Notes: generated by a model from the letters alone, not told the origin. A stretch of 36,087 nt of DNA from Candidatus Endomicrobiellum cubanum (GCA_031269735.1 JAISYS010000036.1:1-36087), one strand, 5' to 3'; shown: positions 24,178-32,190, counted from the stretch's first letter. Numbers and translations are program-made.

Positions 24178-27100
24178 TTAATATGTAAGAGGCTTACCAC
24201 AATTTGAACAAAATTTTAGTTTCTTCCCCTTTGGAATTATATTAGCATACCCACAATTTGAACAAATTACTACTTCTTGCCCATCTTTTGTAGTTGTCGT
24301 TTTACTTACTCTATTATCAACTGCTGACTCTACACCTACTGCTTCTATATTATCTATAACATCGATATTCTCAATAATAGGCAAAGAATTCTTCTTTGAA
24401 ATTAAAGTTAATTTCTTAATATTGTTATTAATTGTTAAAGAAACGCTAAAGGTCTGTGTCATAAATCCTTTAGCAACAATCTTTCCTTTTATATTTTTTT
24501 TTGCAAATTTATATTTCCAGATTCCCTCCTTACTAGTTTTACCTAACATTATATCATCAATCCAAATAGCAGCACCATAAACAGGTAATCTATTGCCATC
24601 TTCATTAATATATGAAACTTCCAAATTTAAAGGAATTTTTGCAGGAGCCAATTCAACATTTATAGAATTTGTCTTCTCAATATCTACATTATCTCTAACA
24701 AGAGACTCAAAACCCTCTCCCCAAAAAGTAAACTTGTATACACCAATAGGAAGAGACATAGATAACGGCTTATCAGCACTTATATCTTGTATGTTTGATG
24801 ATTCTAGTCCGCTATCATCTGCCATTTCTAGATTTACCTGACTTCTCGTACTTAAAGTAGAAGAACTCATAGCTTCTGAATATCCATTATCATTTGAAGT
24901 AATAGTCTCCTTTTCATTATTTAAAGGTTCATCTTCTTTTGCTCCTGTATGTAAATCTATGGGCACTTCGGGACTTTTATTAGATGATTGAGTATTAAAA
25001 TTCTCTTGTTGGTTAGCACTTTCTCTATTTAATACAATATTACTGGACATATTAATTTCGTGACTAGAAAAACTACTTTGTGATATTGCATCTTCATTTT
25101 TTTGATTACCTTGTAAAATAATATTGTCTGATTGTACAGCAATATTATTTTCATTAATATTCTTACGTTCTATTTTTAATTTTGCTTTAAAAAACTTAGA
25201 TGAACCTTTAGCTTTTACCCTAAATGTAACTAATTTACGCATATCAATAAGTTGTTGTTGTTGGGTAACAGAAGATACTTGTATCTCTTCTACTACTTCA
25301 GAATATTTACCATCAGGATCAAGAATTTTAATTTTATAGTTACCTTCTTTCAATCTTAAATCAATCGGCGTAATACCTGCAGGTTTTGGTTCGCCATATA
25401 CTTGCAAAGTCATATTTGTTGGATTTGTATTAAAATTAATTTTTTTATACAAATAACCTGCTATACTAAACACTTGGTCATTACCTTGATTTTGTATTGA
25501 TACATTCCAAAAATTTTTATCTACTCCTGCAAAAATTTCTTCTTGACTAGACTTAGTAAAATCTATATTACACTGACCTTCTTTAAATTCTTTTGCATCA
25601 GAACCAAGATTATCAAAACCAGGTAGTGAAAGTCTTAAAGTATGTGTTTGGCCTGCAGAAAGTTGTACTTTATATGGAGAAACTCCAACTTTATTCCCAT
25701 CCACATAAATAATTGCATTGCTTGGATAAGATGTAACATTCAAATCAACATCAAATATAAGTTCTATTTTTGCTTGATCCTTCTTAGAATTTTTATCTAT
25801 TGTAATAATACGTTGTATCGGATTAAAACCTGGCTTGACAGCGGTAACAACATATGAACCTGGATGAATGTTTCTTAAAGTAATAGGTTTCCGTAAAGCT
25901 TCGTTTTCAATAATCACATCTCCCTCTTTGGTTTTTAACGAAACAACTGAATCTTGAGGAATCGTAGTGATTATAACATCTGCAGGATTAATTCTTGCAT
26001 AAATATATTCGCCGACCGGTGTAACTTGTAAAAAAATGTCACAAACTAAAGAAACAAAAACTAATATAAAAAAAACCATTGCGATTTTTACTAAAATATT
26101 TTTTAAATTTCCTATTTTTTTCTTAAACCAATCATCGACTTCTTCAAAAATAGTTTTTCCTTTCGATTCAAATTGTGGCTGTGGTTTTGTCTGGTCATTT
26201 TCACTACCAACTTGTTTAACAGTTGGCATTATAATTTGTTCTTTAGTTTGACCTGCAATAAAGTCTATAGTATTAATCTTAGCAACAGATGTATCGCTAT
26301 TTAGTGTATCTATATTAATTGTTTTAACAATGTTTGAAACAGCAACAGATTCATTAAATTCTTTCTCCATTATCTTTAAAATAAAAGATGAAAAATCTGA
26401 AATAATATCCTCTTCATCTACACCTTTTAAAACTCGTCTTAAGTCTCTATACATTTCAATAGCCCTTTCATACCGCAAATTTCTATCTATCTGAAGAGCT
26501 TTGGAAAGAATTTCTCCAATTTCATCGGGCAAATCTAATCCATTTAAAAAAGTTTTGTTAAATCCCTGATTTAAAATACAAAATTTTATATTAGAAACAT
26601 CACCAGAAAAAAGTTGTTTACCTGTAAGCATTTCATATAAAACAACAGCTGTAGAAAATATATCAGAGCTATGGTCTATATCTTTAGCTCCTTTTATTTG
26701 CTCTGGAGACATATAAGAATACTTTCCGGTTAAAATTGATTCTTTTAAAGTAGTATTTAAATCATCTGCAGTTTTTGCAATACCAAAATCACTCAACTTA
26801 ATATTGCCCTCAAAAGAAAGGAGAACATTCCCAGGAGAAATATCACGATAAACTATACCATACGGACTATGTGTAATAGGATCCATAGCAACGCGGTTTA
26901 TATAATCTATTGCTCTAAGTATACTCATACAAATAACAATAGAAAATTCCCATGGAATTTTTATTTGATATTCATTACATCTTTTTATAAGATTTTCAAG
27001 ATCTGTGCCATTAACATGGTCCATTAAAATATAAAAAGAGCCGTTATTGCCTTTCCAAAAATTTTGCACTCTTACAATATTTGCATGTACAATATTTTTG

Positions 27101-27318
27101 GCAATCAACGCCTCTTTATAAAACATTTCTACAAATTTCAATTCAGAAAATTGACTTAGAAGCTCTTTGCAAGCAGTGTAGTTTTTTAAACTAAAATCAT
27201 ACATCTGCCATACAATACCAAAACCACCAACTCCAATTTTTTTTACACTTACATATTGTCCATTAATAATAAATTTAACATTTGAGACTTTTTGAGATTG
27301 ATTATCAAGCACTGTCAT
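24178..27318 (-). CDS. Ser/Thr protein kinase with transmembrane helix, PEGA domains and C-terminal zinc ribbon
   Basis: The kinase domain (residues 20-290) looks active: glycine loop GVGGFG (29-34), Lys51 in TACKE, Glu69, YRDISPGN with Asp159 and Asn164 (Tyr instead of the usual His), DFG at 177-179 and SPEQ. One transmembrane helix lies near 405-425. Outside it come about three PEGA-type domains (430-650), a Ser/Asn-rich low-complexity stretch (about 720-860), another beta domain with GAAIWIDDIMLGKT, and at the end a four-cysteine zinc ribbon, CSNCG...CSNCG (about 1019-1041). First gene of the signalling operon. AAAGGA almost touches the ATG at 27318, whereas the GTG at 27312 has the better spacing, so the true start may be two codons later. 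Confidence 0.93.
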   Translation of the reverse strand: MTVLDNQSQKVSNVKFIINGQYVSVKKIGVGGFGIVWQMYDFSLKNYTACKELLSQFSELKFVEMFYKEALIAKNIVHANIVRVQNFWKGNNGSFYILMDHVNGTDLENLIKRCNEYQIKIPWEFSIVICMSILRAIDYINRVAMDPITHSPYGIVYRDISPGNVLLSFEGNIKLSDFGIAKTADDLNTTLKESILTGKYSYMSPEQIKGAKDIDHSSDIFSTAVVLYEMLTGKQLFSGDVSNIKFCILNQGFNKTFLNGLDLPDEIGEILSKALQIDRNLRYERAIEMYRDLRRVLKGVDEEDIISDFSSFILKIMEKEFNESVAVSNIVKTINIDTLNSDTSVAKINTIDFIAGQTKEQIIMPTVKQVGSENDQTKPQPQFESKGKTIFEEVDDWFKKKIGNLKNILVKIAMVFFILVFVSLVCDIFLQVTPVGEYIYARINPADVIITTIPQDSVVSLKTKEGDVIIENEALRKPITLRNIHPGSYVVTAVKPGFNPIQRIITIDKNSKKDQAKIELIFDVDLNVTSYPSNAIIYVDGNKVGVSPYKVQLSAGQTHTLRLSLPGFDNLGSDAKEFKEGQCNIDFTKSSQEEIFAGVDKNFWNVSIQNQGNDQVFSIAGYLYKKINFNTNPTNMTLQVYGEPKPAGITPIDLRLKEGNYKIKILDPDGKYSEVVEEIQVSSVTQQQQLIDMRKLVTFRVKAKGSSKFFKAKLKIERKNINENNIAVQSDNIILQGNQKNEDAISQSSFSSHEINMSSNIVLNRESANQQENFNTQSSNKSPEVPIDLHTGAKEDEPLNNEKETITSNDNGYSEAMSSSTLSTRSQVNLEMADDSGLESSNIQDISADKPLSMSLPIGVYKFTFWGEGFESLVRDNVDIEKTNSINVELAPAKIPLNLEVSYINEDGNRLPVYGAAIWIDDIMLGKTSKEGIWKYKFAKKNIKGKIVAKGFMTQTFSVSLTINNNIKKLTLISKKNSLPIIENIDVIDNIEAVGVESAVDNRVSKTTTTKDGQEVVICSNCGYANIIPKGKKLKFCSNCGKPLTY

Positions 27319-27377
27319 TTCCTTTTGCTTAAATTTTTACTCAAATTATGTCATTCATGTGTCAATATGCAAATACT

Positions 27378-27406
27378 ATTGTAAATATAAAAATAATATT
27401 AGTCAA
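27378..27406 (-). promoter_or_regulatory. Sigma70-type promoter for the kinase/FHA/PP2C operon
   Basis: TTGACT (27406-27401) and TACAAT (27383-27378) on the minus strand are separated by 17 bases. They lie about 60 bases upstream of the kinase start, in the 135-base gap after scpB. Confidence 0.75.
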
Positions 27407-27453
27407 CTTGTAACATACCATTAGAATAGAATCGGTTTACTATATACTAAAAT

Positions 27454-28071
27454 CTAAATATTTTTATCTGCCATCTCAGCAGCTGTTGGCTCAACAACAT
27501 CAAATAATAATTCTGAATCTGATGCGTTGTTTGTTTGACAATCATCTTTAGAAATATTTTCAATAAGAGGCAATTCACTCAAATGAGCCAATCCAAAATG
27601 TTTTAAAAAATCTTGTGTTGTTCCATAAAGCAAAGGTTTTCCTAAGGTTTCTTTCCTACCAACTATTTTTATAAGTCTTCTTTCCAAAAGAGTATCTATA
27701 ACCCCAGAAGATTCAACACCTCTTATTTCGTCAATTTCAGCTCTTGTTATAGGTTGTTTGTATGCAATCATAGCGAGTGTCTCTAAAGCAGAAGGAGATA
27801 ATTTTAAAACAGCCTTTTCTTTTAATAGTTTTTTAATCCAACTAGAGTATTCTGGTTTTGTTACAAATGTCCAACCATCTGCAACAAACTTAATATTATA
27901 AGGTTTGTTTAACTTTATATATTCGTCCTGCAATTGGCTTAAAATATCTTTTATACTAGAAGCATCCGGACAATCAGTTTTTAATATATCTTTAAAATCT
28001 TTAAAATTTAAAGGCTTTTCTGAAACAAAAAGCAATACCTCTAAAATTTTTTTGATCTCAGATATTTCCAT
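27454..28071 (-). CDS. scpB: Segregation and condensation protein B
   Basis: Partner of ScpA and SMC in chromosome condensation and segregation. Two winged-helix domains are visible: EISEIKKILEVLLFVSEKPLN at the start, then LSPSALETLAMIAYKQPITRAEIDEIRGV and LLYGTTQDFLKHFGL, the hallmark stretch. The frame is open upstream to 28158, but that would overlap scpA by 100 bases and add a hydrophobic sequence foreign to the family. The ATG at 28071, preceded by GGGGAAGAGG, gives a normal 205-residue protein that overlaps scpA by 14 bases. No smc gene is in the window. Confidence 0.94.
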   Translation of the reverse strand: MEISEIKKILEVLLFVSEKPLNFKDFKDILKTDCPDASSIKDILSQLQDEYIKLNKPYNIKFVADGWTFVTKPEYSSWIKKLLKEKAVLKLSPSALETLAMIAYKQPITRAEIDEIRGVESSGVIDTLLERRLIKIVGRKETLGKPLLYGTTQDFLKHFGLAHLSELPLIENISKDDCQTNNASDSELLFDVVEPTAAEMADKNI

Positions 28072-28921
28072 CCTCTTCCCCTTGTATATTATCGATTTTA
28101 CTAATCTCATCTGTAACAGGAACACTAGCATAATCAGAACTGCCCATATCAATATCACCTTTCTGCGAAGTTATTCCTTCCACTAAGGCCAAAACATTTT
28201 CAACATCTTTTAGATTAGCTTCAACTTCATTATTAACTTTATAAATTCGTATTTCTGTAAAAAGTTCAGACTGCCTAGCTATAATTTGTTTATTTTTTAC
28301 TAGTTCTAAAACTGCCATAAAACACACTATTAATGCAGGTTTTGAATTTTGATTTTTTAGTATTTCTGTAAAAGAAACATATTCTTTATCTTCTAAGATA
28401 TCAAGAATTTCTCTAATTTTAACTTCTATAGGGATCTCTTGATACATAATTTCTTTTATGTCTTCAGGTAAGGTAATTAAAGTCTTGCGAAACCATCTCA
28501 CTAAATCAAAAATTGTAACATCTAAAATAAAGTCATGTTTACTTATTACTTGAGCTGGTCTATAATAAACCTGAGTACTCTCTAAAACTTTATAAGACAA
28601 AAGCTTACCAATTTCTTTATATTTTTGATACTCTAATAACCTGTTCTTGAGCTGGTCGAGCATATCACCTTCTTCATCTTGTAAATCACTACTTGAAGGC
28701 AACAAAGATTTAGCTTTTATCTGCATAAGAGTAGATGCCATTACAAGAAATTCGCCAGCTATTTCAATATTCAAATTTTGTATTAAACCTATATATGAAA
28801 GATATTCGGCAGTAATATCAGCTATTCTTACCTGACTAACCTCAAGATCATTCTTCTTTATAAGGTGTAAAAGAAGATCTAATGGACCTTCAAACATGTC
28901 TAGATGTATATCGTAAACCAT
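28058..28921 (-). CDS. scpA: Segregation and condensation protein A
   Basis: Kleisin subunit that bridges SMC heads and binds ScpB. The N-terminal VYDIHLDMFEGPLDLLLHLIKKNDLEV is the classical ScpA signature, followed by AGEFLVMASTLMQIKAKSLLP and, near residue 190, SFTEILKNQ with the C-terminal winged-helix part. The tail is acidic. The length of 287 is slightly above the usual 250. It lies 13 bases after trpS and overlaps scpB, so the genes are one transcript. Confidence 0.95.
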   Translation of the reverse strand: MVYDIHLDMFEGPLDLLLHLIKKNDLEVSQVRIADITAEYLSYIGLIQNLNIEIAGEFLVMASTLMQIKAKSLLPSSSDLQDEEGDMLDQLKNRLLEYQKYKEIGKLLSYKVLESTQVYYRPAQVISKHDFILDVTIFDLVRWFRKTLITLPEDIKEIMYQEIPIEVKIREILDILEDKEYVSFTEILKNQNSKPALIVCFMAVLELVKNKQIIARQSELFTEIRIYKVNNEVEANLKDVENVLALVEGITSQKGDIDMGSSDYASVPVTDEISKIDNIQGEEDGNI

Positions 28922-28934
28922 TTAAGAGACCCCA

Positions 28935-29915
28935 TTAGAATTTTAAAACAGCTCTTAATTCAATCATAGTTTTTTGAGCAACTTCTCTTGCTTTTTGATT
29001 TCCCTCATCAATTATCTTTTGTAAATAATCTTTATCTGCAATTACTTCTTTTCTTTTTACTGTAAAAGGTCTCATAAACTCCGAAAGTATTTCCATTAAC
29101 TCTTTTTTACATAACACACAGCCAACCGAACCTGCCTTACACTCATTTTGTCTTTTTATGTAATCTCTATTAAACATCTTATGAAAAGAAAATACAACAC
29201 ATCCTTCAGGATGCCCAATATCATCTTTTTTTATTTTTAATGGATCTGTAAACATGGCTCTAACTTTTTCTTTCAAAACATCATCTTCTTCTCCAAGTAA
29301 AATTGTGTTACCATAAGATTTTGACATTTTTCTTCCATCTAAGCCTACAAGTCTAGAGGTATTTGTTAAGCATTCTTTTGGTTCAATCAAAACGTTACCA
29401 TAAAAATTATTAAATCTTCTAGCTATTTCTCTAGTAAGCTCTAAATGTGCAAGCTGATCTTCTCCTACAGGGACTAAACTTGCTTTATAAAGCAAAATAT
29501 CTGCTGCCATTAAAACTGGGTATCCTAAAAAACCATAATTATTAAGATCTTTATTTTTTATTTCTTTTATTTGTTCTTTATATGTTGGGCATCTTTCAAG
29601 CCAACCCAAAGGCGTTATCATAGAAAGAATTAAAAATAGCTCACTGTGTTGTAAAACTTTAGATTGCTTAAAAATAACTGCTTGATTTGGATTTATTCCT
29701 GCTGTAATCCAGTCACCAACCATTTCATATGTACTCTCATCTATTTTAGATGTATCTTCATAGTCTGTAGTTAAAGCATGCAAATCAGAAGACATATAAA
29801 AACATTCAAAACTTTCTTGCATCTTGACCCAGTTTTTTAAAACTCCAAAATAATGACCTAAGTGAAGTCTTCCTGTGGGACGCATACCGGACAATACTCT
29901 TTCTTTTGCACTCAT
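28935..29915 (-). CDS. trpS: Tryptophanyl-tRNA synthetase
   Basis: Class I aminoacyl-tRNA synthetase that charges tRNA-Trp. The HIGH-type motif is TGRLHLGHYFG (residues 13-23) and the KMSKS loop is GRKMSKSYGN (about 195-204). ITPLGWLERCPTYKEQ and GEDQLAHLELTREIARRFN are typical. The length of 326 is normal. A Cys-rich insert (CKAGSVGCVLCKKEL) sits near residue 260, as in many bacterial TrpS. It follows the site-2 protease gene by 23 bases. Confidence 0.97.
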   Translation of the reverse strand: MSAKERVLSGMRPTGRLHLGHYFGVLKNWVKMQESFECFYMSSDLHALTTDYEDTSKIDESTYEMVGDWITAGINPNQAVIFKQSKVLQHSELFLILSMITPLGWLERCPTYKEQIKEIKNKDLNNYGFLGYPVLMAADILLYKASLVPVGEDQLAHLELTREIARRFNNFYGNVLIEPKECLTNTSRLVGLDGRKMSKSYGNTILLGEEDDVLKEKVRAMFTDPLKIKKDDIGHPEGCVVFSFHKMFNRDYIKRQNECKAGSVGCVLCKKELMEILSEFMRPFTVKRKEVIADKDYLQKIIDEGNQKAREVAQKTMIELRAVLKF

Positions 29916-29938
29916 AAAAGCTCTCTTTTACATTTACA

Positions 29939-30574
29939 TTAAAAAATAATACCACTTAAATTTGTCACAAAAAAATGAATTATAGGATATAAAATACTCC
30001 ACGCTAAACCTGAAGATAATACTATAAATAAAATTATTAAACATACAAAGGGATTTAAACTTAAATAACTCTTAGAAATTTTTTTAGGTAAAAAATAAGC
30101 AACAACTTTCGAACCATCTAATGGAGGAATTGGTATCAAGTTTATAACAGCAAGAACAAGGTTTATATTAAGCATTACATACAAAAAATTTTCTATTGAT
30201 CCGCCAAACCCATTAGCAAAATCTGGGAATTGACTAATCACGCGTATTCCAATACCGGAACACATAGCAAGCAATATATTGGATGCAGGTCCTGCAAAAG
30301 ATACAATAGCTCCATCTAACTTTGGATTCTTTAAATTAGAGTAATTTACAGGAACAGGTTTAGCCCATCCAAAAAGTATTGGAGCTTTTATAAATAATAG
30401 CATAGCTGGGAGAACTATACTTCCAAAAAGTTCTAAATGAACAAAAGGGTTAAGTGTTATGCGTCCAAGATCTTTTGCGGTATCATCACCTCTCAAATGA
30501 GCTACATATCCGTGTGAAACCTCATGAATTATAACTGAAAAAACAAAAACAACAATATATACAAAAATTTCCAT
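29939..30574 (-). CDS. Site-2 protease family membrane metalloprotease (M50)
   Basis: Intramembrane zinc protease homologue. Zinc ligands are the HExxH in IHEVSHGYVAH (about residues 17-27) and the Asp in NLIPIPPLDGSKV (about 150). Four or five hydrophobic helices make up the rest; the protein is 211 residues with no PDZ domain, placing it with the small YwhC/Rip-like M50B group rather than RseP. The substrate is unknown. AAGGA stands six bases before the ATG. It opens the operon with trpS, scpA and scpB, behind promoter 30720-30748 and repeat A5. Confidence 0.93.
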   Translation of the reverse strand: MEIFVYIVVFVFSVIIHEVSHGYVAHLRGDDTAKDLGRITLNPFVHLELFGSIVLPAMLLFIKAPILFGWAKPVPVNYSNLKNPKLDGAIVSFAGPASNILLAMCSGIGIRVISQFPDFANGFGGSIENFLYVMLNINLVLAVINLIPIPPLDGSKVVAYFLPKKISKSYLSLNPFVCLIILFIVLSSGLAWSILYPIIHFFVTNLSGIIF

Positions 30575-30596
30575 TTGAATTCCTTAGTAACATTTA

Positions 30597-30682
30597 GGCT
30601 CTCTAAAAACCATTACATTTTTTACCTTGCTTTGAAAAAAAATCTACAATAAATTATACGAATCAGGGTTTTAGACAAGACC
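30597..30682 (-). repeat. Family A dispersed repeat, copy A5 (86 bp, short form)
   Basis: On the minus strand the unit begins GGTCTTGTCTAAAACCC, holds the core TTCGTATAATTTATTGTAG and TTTCAAAGCAAGG, and ends in the reverse complement of GGCTCTCTAAAAACC. The ends can pair as CTAAAACC with GGTTTTTAG. It lies in the leader of the site-2 protease operon, between the promoter and the ribosome binding site. Confidence 0.85.
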
Positions 30683-30719
30683 AATTTGACTTTATAAAAT
30701 TTTAAAAATAAGACCATTA

Positions 30720-30748
30720 ATTTTATGTTTTTTGAATATATTTGTCAA
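30720..30748 (-). promoter_or_regulatory. Sigma70-type promoter for the site-2 protease/trpS/scpAB operon
   Basis: TTGACA (30748-30743) and TAAAAT (30725-30720) on the minus strand are exactly 17 bases apart. The -35 box and spacer lie inside the duplicated segment D1. The stretch 30575-30948 has no gene: it holds repeat A5, this promoter, an opposite promoter and the predicted small RNA. Confidence 0.82.
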
Positions 30749-30781
30749 TAAAAAACTATTGAAAAAATCACTAAATTTTAC
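30724..30781. repeat. Direct repeat D1 (duplicated divergent-promoter segment)
   Basis: The first 43 bases (30724-30766) recur without mismatch at 32079-32121, and similarity continues for about 15 more bases. Inside is the perfect inverted repeat TCAATA-N6-TATTGA. In both copies the next plus-strand -35 box begins 68-69 bases after the repeat starts, so a whole promoter region seems to have been duplicated around the islet. Confidence 0.9.
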
Positions 30782-30791
30782 AATTTATACA

Positions 30792-30820
30792 TTGACAACT
30801 TAAAAAATTTAGATTAGAAT
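30792..30820 (+). promoter_or_regulatory. Consensus promoter for the predicted small RNA
   Basis: TTGACA (30792-30797) and TAGAAT (30815-30820) are 17 bases apart on the plus strand. No reading frame follows; transcription from near 30827 would run to the terminator at 30918-30942. Confidence 0.8.
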
Positions 30821-30826
30821 ATACTT

Positions 30827-30942
30827 GCAAGTAAGAATGGGTGGGGTGTCCCGCGTTTCTACTTGTTTATAGTTAAAATTATAAAAATGGAATGGGACTT
30901 TCTCGTTCGGCGTTATAGCCTCTGGTTAATCCGGAGGCTTTT
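30827..30942 (+). ncRNA. Predicted structured small RNA (~115 nt), family unknown
   Basis: The unit has a consensus promoter, no coding frame and an intrinsic terminator. The 5' part can form a stem between CAAGTAAGAA and TTTCTACTTG (one mismatch, one wobble) capped by GGG/CCC pairing. TTATA/TATAA can form a second small stem, and GTCCC in the first loop can also pair with GGGAC further down. The G-rich segments stand out from the AT-rich surroundings. I do not recognise it as 6S, SRP, tmRNA or RNase P RNA. A tracrRNA was considered, but no cas gene or repeat array is present. It points toward the broken DUF3800 gene on the opposite strand. Confidence 0.6.
30918..30942 (+). terminator. Intrinsic terminator of the small RNA
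   Basis: GCCTCTGG and CCGGAGGC form a stem with one T/G wobble-type position around the loop TTAAT and are followed by TTTT on the plus strand. On the minus strand no T-run follows, so it serves plus-strand transcripts. Confidence 0.85.
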
Positions 30943-30948
30943 CGCTTT

Positions 30949-31670
30949 CTACGGGTAAATTTTCAATCCGCAGTCTTCAAATTTCCCATCCTGCTTTCTA
31001 AACTTGTTTTTCAATATCTCAAAAGCCCTGTTTGGCTGATTAGGGTTTATAGCGTATCTGCCTATCGGTCTTGCCATTAAGTCAACAAATTGCAAACCCA
31101 AAGAATTTGTTGCTTTTGGAGTAATTTCTATATTTAAATTATTCCAGTTCATTTCTCTCATCAGGTCATAGAAATTTACTTTCAACTCTTTGTCTTCCTG
31201 CTCTCCTCTCTTTTCAAACAGCAAAGTCGTCATATCATTTGAAGCGTTGTTTTCTTTAAGAAATTCTTGTATTCTTTCAATACATAGTTTGCTCGCAAAT
31301 GATATGCGTGAGGCAGTCTTTCGGCTTTAATTTTTATAGCAGGTTTATTTATAACTGTTGCAACAAGGGTGTAATCTATGCCGATTATTAAATTATTAAA
31401 ATCCGTCATAAAATTATTTAAAATATCTCTATTTTTTAATAGTGAAAATTCGTTAATTTTCTTGTGAATTTCCCTCTCGTGAAATATGATTCCGTCATTA
31501 TGAAAATATTTTAATTTTATATCAGTAAATTTAGGCAAAAGATTATGCAGATATTCCCCTTTCTTAATAATACAGCAAGCCAAAACAAACACGGAGTATT
31601 GCTGATTTGTAAAATCTAAAATATGGTCTCCGCTTTCGTCTATAAAAATAATATATTTACTATCAGCCAT
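30949..31670 (-). pseudogene. DUF3800 family protein, broken by a single frameshift
   Basis: The 5' frame (31670-31230) starts MADSKYIIFIDESGDHILDF, with the IDESG motif of DUF3800 proteins. The 3' frame (31233-30949) carries EKRGEQEDKELKVNFYDL, NSLGLQFVDLMARPIGRY and NRAFEILKNKF, the rest of the family. Joining the frames near 31255 restores FLKENNASNDMTTLLFEKRG. The break is explained by loss of one A in an A-run (TTAAAG for TTAAAAG). Function of DUF3800 is not established; it is common near mobile and defence genes. Either a recent pseudogene, a sequencing error in a homopolymer, or less likely a frameshifted product. Confidence 0.85.
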
Positions 31671-31731
31671 TTTTATTTCCTCGTATAGAATAGATAATGA
31701 AAAGATTATACAAAAATAAACAGGTAAAATT

Positions 31732-32060
31732 TCAGGCGAGTTCGTACTTTGAATATGACTTCTTATGTATTATCCCTCTTGGCTTTTCCTCTTCATCTTT
31801 CATAAACCCAAATTCAAGCTGATTTTTGTACCTGAGCCTTTCTAAAAACATCTTCAATTCTTCTTCATTATGCACTACTACTAGGTGTTCTACCCCTATG
31901 CGAACTCTTCCATCTTTACAAATTATTTTTACTCTTGTTCTTTATTTTATCTATTTTTTCTTTGCATATGTATCTTTTCATGACATTTATTTTAGCATAC
32001 CAAGCCCTTTGGTAACCACTTTTTTCTATTTTTGTGAGTTTATTCTTCCCTTTTTTTAAA
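31732..32060 (-). pseudogene. Decayed reading frame of unknown family
   Basis: Two adjacent minus-strand frames look like one former gene. The upstream part (to TAA at 31918-31916) reads KSGYQRAWYAKINVMKRYIC...KIDKIKN. Shifting by one base near 31930 continues as VKIICKDGRVRIGVEHLVVV, then a Lys/Glu-rich stretch to TGA at 31734-31732. Neither part has a good start, and I cannot name the family. The 5' end abuts a family B fragment and repeat D2. The 31671-32300 stretch otherwise holds only these repeats, the mnmG promoter and repeat A6. Confidence 0.5.
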
Positions 32061-32075
32061 ACAGTAAAAGTCAGG
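32046..32075 (-). repeat. Family B repeat fragment B3
   Basis: The minus strand reads CCTGACTTTTACTGTTTTAA then AAAAAGGGAAG, matching the first 30 bases of copies B1 and B2 with a few changes. Only one end is recognisable. It lies at the edge of repeat D2. Confidence 0.5.
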
Positions 32076-32078
32076 TTC

Positions 32079-32135
32079 TATGTTTTTTGAATATATTTGT
32101 CAATAAAAAACTATTGAAAAATCATTAAATTTATA
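32079..32135. repeat. Direct repeat D2 (duplicated divergent-promoter segment)
   Basis: Identical to 30724-30766 over the first 43 bases, with the same TCAATA-N6-TATTGA palindrome. On the minus strand it keeps TTGACA-N17 but the -10 has become TAGAAC, facing the decayed frame. On the plus side it precedes the mnmG promoter. Confidence 0.9.
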
Positions 32136-32146
32136 ACTTAAACAAT

Positions 32147-32175
32147 TTGCTTTTTTCTATATAAAAAGATAAAAT
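32147..32175 (+). promoter_or_regulatory. Sigma70-type promoter for the mnmG operon
   Basis: TTGCTT (32147-32152) and TAAAAT (32170-32175) lie 17 bases apart. Transcription would begin near 32182 and include the whole of repeat A6 in a leader of about 120 bases. Confidence 0.65.
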
Positions 32176-32190
32176 TCTTCCATTATTAGT

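Noticed and set aside
28072-28158. Longer scpB start adding 29 hydrophobic residues
   Set aside because: The extension overlaps scpA, has no family support and the internal ATG has a much better ribosome binding site.
30827-30942. Small RNA as a tracrRNA of a type II CRISPR system
   Set aside because: The hairpin-plus-terminator shape is suggestive, but there is no cas9, no repeat array and no anti-repeat that I can match in the window.
31826-32059. 77-codon plus-strand frame in the islet
   Set aside because: Rich in Phe/Tyr/Ser as expected of antisense AT-rich DNA; the minus-strand frames look far more protein-like.
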